From Cyanobacteria bacterium REEB459 (GTDB lineage: Bacteria; Cyanobacteriota; Cyanobacteriia; Phormidesmidales; Phormidesmidaceae), in the NCBI GenBank assembly GCA_018970085.1, contig JAGWXD010000021.1, positions 1 through 48,469 on the forward strand: a DNA stretch of 48,469 nt, given 5' to 3'. Below, piece after piece: positions 40,623 through 48,469 of this stretch (the first letter of the stretch is position 1; the number at the start of each line of letters is the position of its first letter). The notes beneath the pieces were generated by a model. It was given only the letters and a program-made list of their open reading frames with translations, did no database searches and was not told the DNA's origin. Position numbers and translations under genes: made by a program.

Positions 40623-41339
40623 GGTTACCTGTCGCTGCAATCTCTGGGCAGCGGCCCAGAGATCTGGCATCAGGCAGGTGGGACGAAAACCCTGAAGATA
40701 ATTACGACTACGAATTCCACAGGTAAGGGCCACGGTTTCCAGGCCAAGGGTTTGTCCAGCCATGATATCGGCTTCGGTATCACCAATCATCCAGGCGTTT
40801 TTGACGCTATAGCCCTGACGCTGCTGGGCTACCACTGCGGTCTGCAACCGTTCTACCTTATGGTGGGCCTGATTGGTATAGGCAGCATCTGTTCTGGGCA
40901 TACCAAACAACTCGCTAACCCCCCCGTCAAGGTTATTTTGGCTTAAAAAGCCCCGCACCTGGTCAGGACAGCGCAGGGTAACTAAAACCAGTCGAACCCC
41001 ACACTGTTGAAACATGGCCAGGGCTTCCCGGGCTTGAGCTTGAACCTGGTCGTGACGGAGCAGGCTGGGATGGTTAACAATGTGATTAACCTGAGCTAGA
41101 AAATCATCAATCTGATGGCCCTCTAGTCCAGACCAATGGGCAATCTGGCGATCGGGAATGCGATTTTGCTTAAAGGTCCAGAATTGGGCTTTAGAGATGG
41201 GGCGAACCGCTATTGGTTGGGCTCGAGCCAGCCCTTGTTGTTCCACCAGTTGAAGTCCCTGGCGATAGGTCGCATAGTAACGATCAGAAACGTCAACAAT
41301 GGGTCCGTCAAAGTCACAAAAAATAATGGGTTGGGTCAT
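40608..41339 (-). CDS. HAD-family phosphatase
   Basis: 243 residues with the HAD core: motif I IFCDFDGPIVDVSD (nucleophile Asp; Pro replaces the usual Thr after DFDG), motif II LVTLRCPDQV, the basic motif III region around HHKVERL, and motif IV MIGDTEADIMAGQTLG. A helical cap lies between motifs I and II, as in phosphoglycolate-phosphatase-like enzymes. The substrate is not predictable. Convergent with mreD (15-bp overlap) and divergent from the phytase-like gene. Confidence 0.82.
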   Translation of the reverse strand: MTQPIIFCDFDGPIVDVSDRYYATYRQGLQLVEQQGLARAQPIAVRPISKAQFWTFKQNRIPDRQIAHWSGLEGHQIDDFLAQVNHIVNHPSLLRHDQVQAQAREALAMFQQCGVRLVLVTLRCPDQVRGFLSQNNLDGGVSELFGMPRTDAAYTNQAHHKVERLQTAVVAQQRQGYSVKNAWMIGDTEADIMAGQTLGLETVALTCGIRSRNYLQGFRPTCLMPDLWAAAQRLQRQVTLRLR

Positions 41340-41503
41340 AGGCTAGAAAATAAACAGGAGAAGAAGAACTCGCTATCGCGATAGGGTATTTTTGTCAACC
41401 CATCTTTACAGTTCGTTGGATTGCTCCACTGTAGCAGTCTTCTAGAAAAATGACTACCGGGGTCTCCTCCGTGGTGAGGAGTTAGGGGAGGGGGTATCGG
41501 TCT

Positions 41504-42691
41504 ATGATGAAGGCTGTTGTCTCAAAAACAAGGGCCATGGTCATAGGCAGGGGCTGGCGAGTGGCGGTGCTGGGGTGGGTGATGCTGACTCTCGTAGCCT
41601 GTGCCCTACCCCAAGTACAGGCAGAAGACCGGCTGTTTCTGCCTGTAACGGTTGACCTGCTGGATCACTACGCCTTGCCACAGCAGGAGTTTCAAGGCAC
41701 TACGGTGGCGGGGCTATCGGCCCTGACCTACGACCCTCAGGGCGATCGCTTTTATGCCCTCAGTGATGACCGGGGAAAATTTGGCCCCAGCCGCTTCTAC
41801 GAGTTGGCCCTCAGCTTTGGGGTCGACCAGGGCCAACAGCCTGGTTTTCATCAGGTCACGGTGACCAAGGTGGTCCCCTTGCAAGACCCCCAGGGTCATC
41901 CCTACGGTCAGGGTGGTCTGGACCCTGAGGGCATGGCGCTTGCTTCCCCGGGGCACCTGTTCATTAGTAGTGAAGGGGATCAAGGGCAAAATGCCCCGCC
42001 CTTGATCGGAGAATTTAACCAAACCACCGGCCAGATGCTGCGGAGCCTGCCTGTACCCCAGCGATTTTTGTTCGATCGCCCTGGGGCCCCACCCCGGGGA
42101 GTCCGTAACAACCTTAGCTTTGAGGCATTGACCGTTAGCCCTGCGGCGACCAGGGCTAACCTACAGCAACCCTTTCGCCTCTTTACCGTCACCGAGTCAG
42201 CCCTGGCCCAAGACTATGACGATAATCCGGAGCGTCCGCTCCAGAGTCGTTTTCTGCATTATCTGGTTGCTCCCGACCAGGTCTCCCTGATTGCTGAGCA
42301 CGCCTATCCCTTGGATCTGGAGCCCACAGGGGCGATTGTCTATGGTGTCACTGACCTGACAGCCATCGACCAAGCAGGACACTTTCTAGCTCTGGAGCGG
42401 GCCTATGGGCTGCGGGGCTTTACTGTGAAGCTTTACCAGCTAGCCACAGGAGGCGCTACAGATACCACTAATCGACCCAGCCTGGCGGGGGCCTTAGGGG
42501 CAGTCAGCCCCATTCGCAAACGGCTGGTTTTTGACTTTGCCCAGGCCCCCTTTGCCGTTGATAATGTCGAAGCTATGACCCTGGGGCCACGTCTTAAAGA
42601 CGGCAGCCAGAGTTTACTTCTGGCTACGGATAATAATTTTCAATCTACCACCCCAACTCAATTGATTTTGCTGCGGCTGCGTGGCTATTAG
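41504..42691 (+). CDS. Phytase-like domain lipoprotein
   Basis: 395 residues. A signal segment (RVAVLGWVMLTLVAC) ends in a lipobox with Cys33, so the mature protein should be a lipoprotein. The rest is a beta-propeller-like domain of the esterase-like/phytase-like family, with GLSALTYDPQGDRFYALSDD, LDPEGMALASPGHLFISSEG, NLSFEALTVSP and DNVEAMTLGP. Members of this family are often annotated as phytase-like without shown activity. No true phytase catalytic motif (RHGxRxP) is present. It precedes sqdB by about 160 bp, and a shared role in phosphate economy is conceivable but unsupported. Confidence 0.85.
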   Translation: MMKAVVSKTRAMVIGRGWRVAVLGWVMLTLVACALPQVQAEDRLFLPVTVDLLDHYALPQQEFQGTTVAGLSALTYDPQGDRFYALSDDRGKFGPSRFYELALSFGVDQGQQPGFHQVTVTKVVPLQDPQGHPYGQGGLDPEGMALASPGHLFISSEGDQGQNAPPLIGEFNQTTGQMLRSLPVPQRFLFDRPGAPPRGVRNNLSFEALTVSPAATRANLQQPFRLFTVTESALAQDYDDNPERPLQSRFLHYLVAPDQVSLIAEHAYPLDLEPTGAIVYGVTDLTAIDQAGHFLALERAYGLRGFTVKLYQLATGGATDTTNRPSLAGALGAVSPIRKRLVFDFAQAPFAVDNVEAMTLGPRLKDGSQSLLLATDNNFQSTTPTQLILLRLRGY

Positions 42692-44008
<1,317 letters not shown>

Positions 44009-44121
44009 GTAATTTGCACCAGCGATGATGGAACGGCCCAGGGTGAACTGGGTTTAAGCCCTGGTCAGCTGATTTGCCTGTCTGGTTCTGCGTCAGCTTT
44101 CTTTTCCCTTTTCCCTGACCT

Positions 44122-45255
44122 ATGCGTATTGCCTTCTTCACGGAGACGTTCTTGCCGAAGGTTGACGGCATTGTCACCCGGTTAAAACATACGGTGGACC
44201 ATCTCCAACGTCTGGGAGACGAGGTGATGGTGATTTCTCCGGAGGGGGGCTTGCGGGAATATCGAGGCGCTCAAATCTATGGAGTATCGGGTTTTCCCCT
44301 GCCCCTCTATCCGGAGTTGAAACTGGCTTTACCTCGTCCGGCGATCGGCGAGGCCCTGGAACGGTTTCAGCCTGAGCTTATCCATGTGGTTAACCCCGCG
44401 GTTTTAGGCCTGGCGGGAATTTACTACAGTAAGGTGATGGCGATTCCCCTGGTGGCCTCTTACCATACCCATCTGCCCAAATATCTAGAACATTATGGCC
44501 TAGGTATTTTAGAGGGGTTGATGTGGGAACTGATTAAGGCCGTCCACAACCAGGCCCGGCTCAACCTCTGTACCTCCACCGCCATGGAGCTAGAATTGGC
44601 AGAACACGGGGTAGAGCGTCTGGCGGTCTGGCAGCGAGGGGTAGATACGGATTTATTCCGCCCGGCTTTGGCCAGCCAAGCCATGCGCGATCGCCTTTCC
44701 CAGGGGCATTCCCAGGACCCCCTATTGCTCTATATTGGCCGCCTCTCGGCGGAAAAAGAAATTGACCGCATCAAGCCGATTCTAGAAGCTATTCCGGGAG
44801 CGCGTCTGGCCCTGGTGGGAGACGGCCCCTACCGGTCAGAGCTAGAGGCTTATTTTGCCGGTACCCTGACCCATTTCGTCGGGTATCTGGCCGGGGAGGA
44901 CCTGGCCGCTGCCTACGCCTCTGCCGATGCCTTTATCTTTCCTTCCCGCACCGAAACTCTGGGTTTGGTGCTACTGGAGGCGATGGCCGCCGGTTGCCCG
45001 GTGGTGGCGGCTAACTCTGGGGGTATTCCCGATATTGTTACCGACGGGGTGAACGGCTTTTTGTTTGATCCCAGGGATGAAACCGGGGCGATTAGTGCCA
45101 CTCGCCGGTTACTGGAGGCCAGCCATGAACGGGAGACCATGCGACAAAATGCCGTGGCCGAGGCCGAACGCTGGGGTTGGAGCGCGGCCACCCGGCAGTT
45201 GCAGCAATTTTATCGCCAGGTATTGAGCCAGCGATCACCCGGGTCGCCGGTTTGA
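44122..45255 (+). CDS. sqdX: Sulfoquinovosyl diacylglycerol synthase (GT4)
   Basis: Transfers sulfoquinovose from its UDP donor to diacylglycerol, finishing SQDG. GT-B glycosyltransferase of family 4: MRIAFFTETFLPKVDGIVTR at the start, ASYHTHLPKYLEHY, the donor site IGRLSAEKEIDRI, and the EX7E-type region PSRTETLGLVLLEAMAAGCP with SGGIPDIV. 377 residues. It lies directly after sqdB, the usual cyanobacterial pair. Its 3' end converges on the next gene, 13 bp away, within a perfect inverted repeat. Confidence 0.96.
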   Translation: MRIAFFTETFLPKVDGIVTRLKHTVDHLQRLGDEVMVISPEGGLREYRGAQIYGVSGFPLPLYPELKLALPRPAIGEALERFQPELIHVVNPAVLGLAGIYYSKVMAIPLVASYHTHLPKYLEHYGLGILEGLMWELIKAVHNQARLNLCTSTAMELELAEHGVERLAVWQRGVDTDLFRPALASQAMRDRLSQGHSQDPLLLYIGRLSAEKEIDRIKPILEAIPGARLALVGDGPYRSELEAYFAGTLTHFVGYLAGEDLAAAYASADAFIFPSRTETLGLVLLEAMAAGCPVVAANSGGIPDIVTDGVNGFLFDPRDETGAISATRRLLEASHERETMRQNAVAEAERWGWSAATRQLQQFYRQVLSQRSPGSPV

Positions 45256-45268
45256 CCTCGACCCGGGT
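45237..45268. terminator. Inverted repeat spanning the convergent ends of sqdX and the next gene
   Basis: ACCCGGGTCG (45237-45246) and CGACCCGGGT (45259-45268) are perfect complements around a 12-base loop. The left arm lies within the sqdX coding end and the right arm stops just before the stop codon of the minus-strand gene. A GC-rich hairpin shared by two converging genes suggests a bidirectional terminator, although T-runs are short. Confidence 0.5.
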
Positions 45269-45883
45269 TTACATGGGGCTGGGGGCGGCGGCAGGATTCT
45301 GATAGGGGGCAGCGACAAAACCTAGTTCAAACAGTTGTTGATAGGCCCGCTGGCCCAGTTCTCGGGTGGGCTGCTGGCTGCGCAAAATTTCCATCAGCAG
45401 AGGTACGGCCAGTTCGGGCTGATTTTTGGCCCGATAAACCAGCGCCAGTTGGTAGGCAGCCTTGTCCCTTAATTGGGCGGACTCCAGTGCCTTTTCTCGA
45501 TGGCCCCGTTGGATTAAGGTATCGACACCGATAAACATCTGAGCTAGCTCTTGATAGTAGGTAGAAATCTGGTTGAGGGTTTCTCGAGCGGTCTTCAGTT
45601 TGGCTTCAGCGGTGGTGTAGTCCTGCTTGGCAATGGCGGCTTCGGCCTCGCCCATCAGTTTAGTCGCTGTTTCGATGCTAAAGGAACTGGTGGCGAGGTT
45701 GCCCGGTTTCAGCGGCGTAGTGGCGGTGCTGCTAGCCGATTGGGCAACAGCAGAGGCGTTAGCCAGTGCCGTCGCCGGATGGCCCAGTAGGCCACCAGCC
45801 ATTCCGACCAGGGAGAGGCAAAGCAGGGTAAGTCTTGAGGACGGGGTCAGGGGCTGAATCGGAGAATGCATTGAAGCGACCAT
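45269..45883 (-). CDS. Exported helical-repeat (TPR-like) protein, cyanobacterial
   Basis: From the ATG at 45883 the protein is 204 residues and begins with a signal peptide: hydrophobic stretch LTLLCLSLVGMAGGLLG, then a likely cleavage site after ATALA. The mature part is Ala-rich and helical, with TPR-like pairs (AEAAIAKQDYTTAEAKLKTA; AYQLALVYRAKNQPELAVPL). The second ATG (45871) or a TTG at 45907 are other possible starts. It is probably periplasmic or thylakoid-lumenal. Function unknown. It converges on sqdX and diverges from the protease gene, with about 85 bp between starts. Confidence 0.75.
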   Translation of the reverse strand: MVASMHSPIQPLTPSSRLTLLCLSLVGMAGGLLGHPATALANASAVAQSASSTATTPLKPGNLATSSFSIETATKLMGEAEAAIAKQDYTTAEAKLKTARETLNQISTYYQELAQMFIGVDTLIQRGHREKALESAQLRDKAAYQLALVYRAKNQPELAVPLLMEILRSQQPTRELGQRAYQQLFELGFVAAPYQNPAAAPSPM

Positions 45884-45968
45884 GAAGTAATTCAAGATGA
45901 GGGACAAGAAACACAGAAAAAATACTGAGGTATCTTATCATTTCGCTATGGTGCACTTCTAACGGACT

Positions 45969-48092
45969 ATGACGTTTTCTCAACTGGCGGCTCCGGGCTC
46001 ACCTGACCCCAGGGCCTCCTATGGCGGGCCCGCAGAGGAGTGGGTCGGCCGGGTGATTCAGCGGGGCGGGCAAGAACTAAAGCTAGAGAAGCTGAGCGAT
46101 CGCTTGACCACCCGGTTGCGCCAGCCCTCCGACCTGGCTGCTCTACAGGAGTATCTCTCACCCCTAGCGGTGAGGGCTGTGGCCGCTGGCCAACTAGTCG
46201 AATGGCAAGTTCAACCAACCGCCCTAGAAGCGACTCTAGAAAAAGCCCGCCGCCATGCCGGAGTGCGCTTTGCCAGCCACGTCTACTATCTCAGCGCCAG
46301 TCCCCACAGCTGGATTTATCTGACGGCAGAAATTACGGTTCAGTTTGCCGCGGCCACCCCAGAGCCCTATATCGAAGCCTTATTGCAGGCTCTGGGACTG
46401 GCTATCGTGCAGCCCCTAAAGGGAATTCCCGCTGCCTTTGTCACCGAAGTCACCGCCACCGCCCAGGAAAATCCCATTAAGCTGGCCAATCGCCTGATCT
46501 GTGATCCAGCGGTGCTGGTGGCAGAGCCCAACCTGGTGATGGCAGTCGATAATTTCTACCATCCCCGGGATGATCTTTACAGTCAGCAGTGGCACCTGTT
46601 TCATCAGGGAGGGCCAAACCTGGCGCCCGGGTCTCACATGAATGTGGAGGCGGCCTGGGATATTACCCGGGGGTCGAGATCGGTGGTGATTGCCATTACC
46701 GATGACGGCTTTGATCTGAACCATCCAGACTTGCAGGGCATGGGTAAGCTGGTCAACCCCATTGATTTACAAGACCAGGATGCGGTGCCTTTGCCCTCCC
46801 ACCAGGATGATAGCCATGGCACAGCGGTGGCGGGATTGGCCCTGGGGGAGGAAAATGGCACGGGGATTGTTGGGGTGGCTCCTGGTTGCGCTCTGCTCCC
46901 CATTCGCACCACTGGTTTTCTTGACGATGCCACCATTGAGCAGCTGTTTGACCAGGCTGTACAGCGGGGGGCAGCGGTGATTTCCTGTAGCTGGTCAGCG
47001 GCGGCCAATGCCTTTGCTCTCACCCTGAGGCAGACTAACGCCATTGCCCGAGCCGCCCGGGAAGGACGCAATGGCAAGGGCTGTGTGATTGTATTTGCCG
47101 CCGGTAATGCTAACCGTCCTGTCAGCGGTACCATTCAAGAAGCCCACTGGCCCCAAAATGCCTTAAGCGGTCCCACCGAGTGGCTCAGCGGGTTTGCCAT
47201 TCATCCCGATGTGATTGCGGTGTCGGCCTGTACCAGCCTGGCCACTAAGGCCGCCTACAGTAATTGGGGAGACCATGTCGCGGTGACCGCCCCCAGTAAC
47301 AATGCCCCCCCTAGTATGGCCTTGCCCCAGGTTGGCACGGTCGATACCGGGCCAGTGATCACCCAATTTTTACCAGGGCTGGGTATGGTCACCAGCGATC
47401 GCGGCGGGGTTGAGGGCTACGGGCCTGGCTCCTACACCACAGACTTTGGCGGCACCTCCAGTTCTTGCCCCCTGGTGGCTGGGGTAGCGGCCTTGATGCT
47501 GTCGGTTAACCCTACTCTCACCGCTGCTCAAGTACGGCAGATTTTGCAAACCACCGCTGATAAAATTGTTGATCCTAATCCAGACCCCCAACTGGGGCTA
47601 AGGTACGGCACCTACGATGGTAGGGGGCATTCCCCGTGGTTTGGCTACGGCAAGGTGAATGCCTTTGCGGCGGTGCGCGAAGCCCAACAACTAGCCGTTA
47701 GGGGCAGAAGCCTGAGACAGGCGGTGACCTATCAGTGCCAAACCCCTCTGACCATTCCCGATTACCCAGCCCAGGCGGCGATTAGCCCCCTCACCGTTAC
47801 CGAAACCGGCGCGGTGGTTGATTTGCAGACCCAGGTCAGCGTAGACCATCAGTTTCTGGGAGACCTCAGCCTTACATTGGTGGCCCCCAACGGCACCGGG
47901 GTGGTAATTCAGACCCGCATCCTGGGGCGTCAGCGGCAATTGCGACAGGTCTATAGCCTGAAAACCACCCCCGCCCTGATCGCTATGCTGGGGCTAGAGG
48001 CCAGGGGTAGCTGGTGCCTGCAGGTGCGAGATCACGCCCCTGGGGCAACGGGTCAGCTGCTGAGTTGGCAGCTACGACTGGGGCTGGGGTAA
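45969..48092 (+). CDS. Subtilisin-like serine protease with P-domain (PrcA-like, calcium-dependent type)
   Basis: Peptidase S8. The catalytic triad is Asp245 (IAITDDGFDLNHPD), His283 (SHGTAVAG) and Ser497 (GGTSSSCPLVAG), with oxyanion Asn380 (FAAGN). About 190 N-terminal residues form a pro-region-like domain. A proprotein-convertase P domain follows the catalytic domain (about 580-707, ending GQLLSWQLRLGLG). The overall order matches the calcium-dependent protease PrcA of Anabaena. There is no signal peptide, so it is probably cytoplasmic or leaves by another route. 707 residues. A strong terminator follows. Confidence 0.9.
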   Translation: MTFSQLAAPGSPDPRASYGGPAEEWVGRVIQRGGQELKLEKLSDRLTTRLRQPSDLAALQEYLSPLAVRAVAAGQLVEWQVQPTALEATLEKARRHAGVRFASHVYYLSASPHSWIYLTAEITVQFAAATPEPYIEALLQALGLAIVQPLKGIPAAFVTEVTATAQENPIKLANRLICDPAVLVAEPNLVMAVDNFYHPRDDLYSQQWHLFHQGGPNLAPGSHMNVEAAWDITRGSRSVVIAITDDGFDLNHPDLQGMGKLVNPIDLQDQDAVPLPSHQDDSHGTAVAGLALGEENGTGIVGVAPGCALLPIRTTGFLDDATIEQLFDQAVQRGAAVISCSWSAAANAFALTLRQTNAIARAAREGRNGKGCVIVFAAGNANRPVSGTIQEAHWPQNALSGPTEWLSGFAIHPDVIAVSACTSLATKAAYSNWGDHVAVTAPSNNAPPSMALPQVGTVDTGPVITQFLPGLGMVTSDRGGVEGYGPGSYTTDFGGTSSSCPLVAGVAALMLSVNPTLTAAQVRQILQTTADKIVDPNPDPQLGLRYGTYDGRGHSPWFGYGKVNAFAAVREAQQLAVRGRSLRQAVTYQCQTPLTIPDYPAQAAISPLTVTETGAVVDLQTQVSVDHQFLGDLSLTLVAPNGTGVVIQTRILGRQRQLRQVYSLKTTPALIAMLGLEARGSWCLQVRDHAPGATGQLLSWQLRLGLG

Positions 48093-48104
48093 CCCCAACT
48101 ACCC

Positions 48105-48152
48105 GGCGGCAATTGATCGCGCCGGCGGGCAGAATTGCCGCCTGATGGTTTT
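48105..48152 (+). terminator. Rho-independent-type terminator after the protease gene
   Basis: GGCGGCAATT (48105-48114) and AATTGCCGCC (48133-48142) form a perfect 10-bp stem, with further GC pairing possible in the loop. It starts 12 bases after the stop codon. A short T-run (TGATGGTTTT) follows. Confidence 0.7.
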
Positions 48153-48327
48153 CAATCCCCCTGGGCAGCCCTATAATATTAATTACGGTAAAGAATAGTA
48201 AACACTACTCATAATTTCTGCCCTACTGACTTGACAGAGGTCACGCCAACGGGTGGGAAAGTTAAGTAGGCGCCATCATCTTCCGTGTATATACCCTTAA
48301 TTTCTTCATAACTGACGGAGACTTCCT
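48153..48327 (+). promoter_or_regulatory. psbD upstream region with candidate promoter and ribosome binding site
   Basis: A consensus TATAAT lies at 48172-48177, although no good -35 sits at the right distance. A TTGACA occurs at about 48231-48236 without a clear -10 after it. GGAG at 48317-48320 is seven bases before the psbD ATG. No other gene is present. Confidence 0.5.
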
Positions 48328-48469
48328 ATGACCATAGCAATGGGGCGTGCGCAAGCCCAGCGAGGATGGTTCGACGTCCTTGACGACTGGCTAAAGCGCG
48401 ATCGCTTTGTATTTGTTGGCTGGTCCGGCATATTGCTGTTTCCCTGCGCCTACCTGGCGGTGGGGGGAT
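48328..48469 (+). CDS. psbD: Photosystem II D2 protein, N-terminal part (cut by window end)
   Basis: The first 47 codons of the D2 reaction-centre protein are present: [20 protein letters not shown], then [14 protein letters not shown] and [13 protein letters not shown], which enters the first membrane helix. D2 binds part of the PSII pigments and the QA quinone in the thylakoid. The sequence is nearly the same as in other cyanobacteria, where psbD is commonly followed by psbC with an overlap. That part lies outside. Whether this is one of two psbD copies cannot be told here. Confidence 0.97.
   Translation, partial: MTIAMGRAQAQRGWFDVLDDWLKRDRFVFVGWSGILLFPCAYLAVGG

Overview
The window is cyanobacterial chromosome. 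It carries kaiC, kaiA and kaiB, the sulfolipid genes sqdB and sqdX, the 5' end of psbD (photosystem II D2), a CbbY-type Calvin-cycle phosphatase, a Get3d-type ATPase and many HIP1 octamers (GCGATCGC, e.g. 1120-1127 and 16747-16754). G+C is moderately high, except for an AT-rich patch around 24,500-26,400. Genes are tightly packed on both strands, and several convergent pairs overlap or nearly touch.

Layout: 1-315 broken transposase; 370-5051 argS, a sugar transferase for exopolysaccharide initiation and proA; 5559-7646 plsC-like acyltransferase and tgt; 7811-12841 carA, a STAS protein, a methyltransferase, purQ, a pirin and prs; 13313-14494 Get3d; 14797-19875 glgA, a TPR protein and a CHASE2-GGDEF-EAL protein; 20044-23238 a thiamin locus (TPP riboswitch, SSS-family transporter, thiC, all on the minus strand); 23367-24491 a HetZ-related protein; 25007-26425 an AT-rich O-antigen ligase/polymerase-like gene; 26426-27712 remains of three insertion sequences; 27821-31388 cysteine synthase, cbbY, tenA, a small membrane protein and a START-like protein; 31569-36348 the clock locus; 36380-37696 a Crp-family regulator and ssb; 38164-40622 mreBCD; 40608-48092 a HAD phosphatase, a phytase-like lipoprotein, sqdB-sqdX, a secreted helical-repeat protein and a PrcA-like subtilisin; 48328 to the end, psbD.

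The most notable region is the clock locus. Instead of contiguous kaiABC, kaiC lies upstream of kaiAB. It is separated from them by an oppositely oriented gene for a degenerate histidine kinase (CBS-like N-terminus, H-box, eroded ATPase domain, two receiver-like segments). kaiC therefore cannot share a simple transcript with kaiB, and the kinase-like gene diverges from kaiA across about 90 bp. KaiC keeps Ser431/Thr432 and both ATPase sites, so the oscillator looks functional.

The second point of interest is thiamin. A TPP riboswitch precedes a sodium:solute symporter-family gene with thiC next in line, suggesting uptake of thiamin or a precursor. A tenA salvage gene with an intact active site follows cbbY elsewhere in the window.

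No rRNA, tRNA or CRISPR array was seen. All product names come from reading the sequence by eye, and no database search was run.
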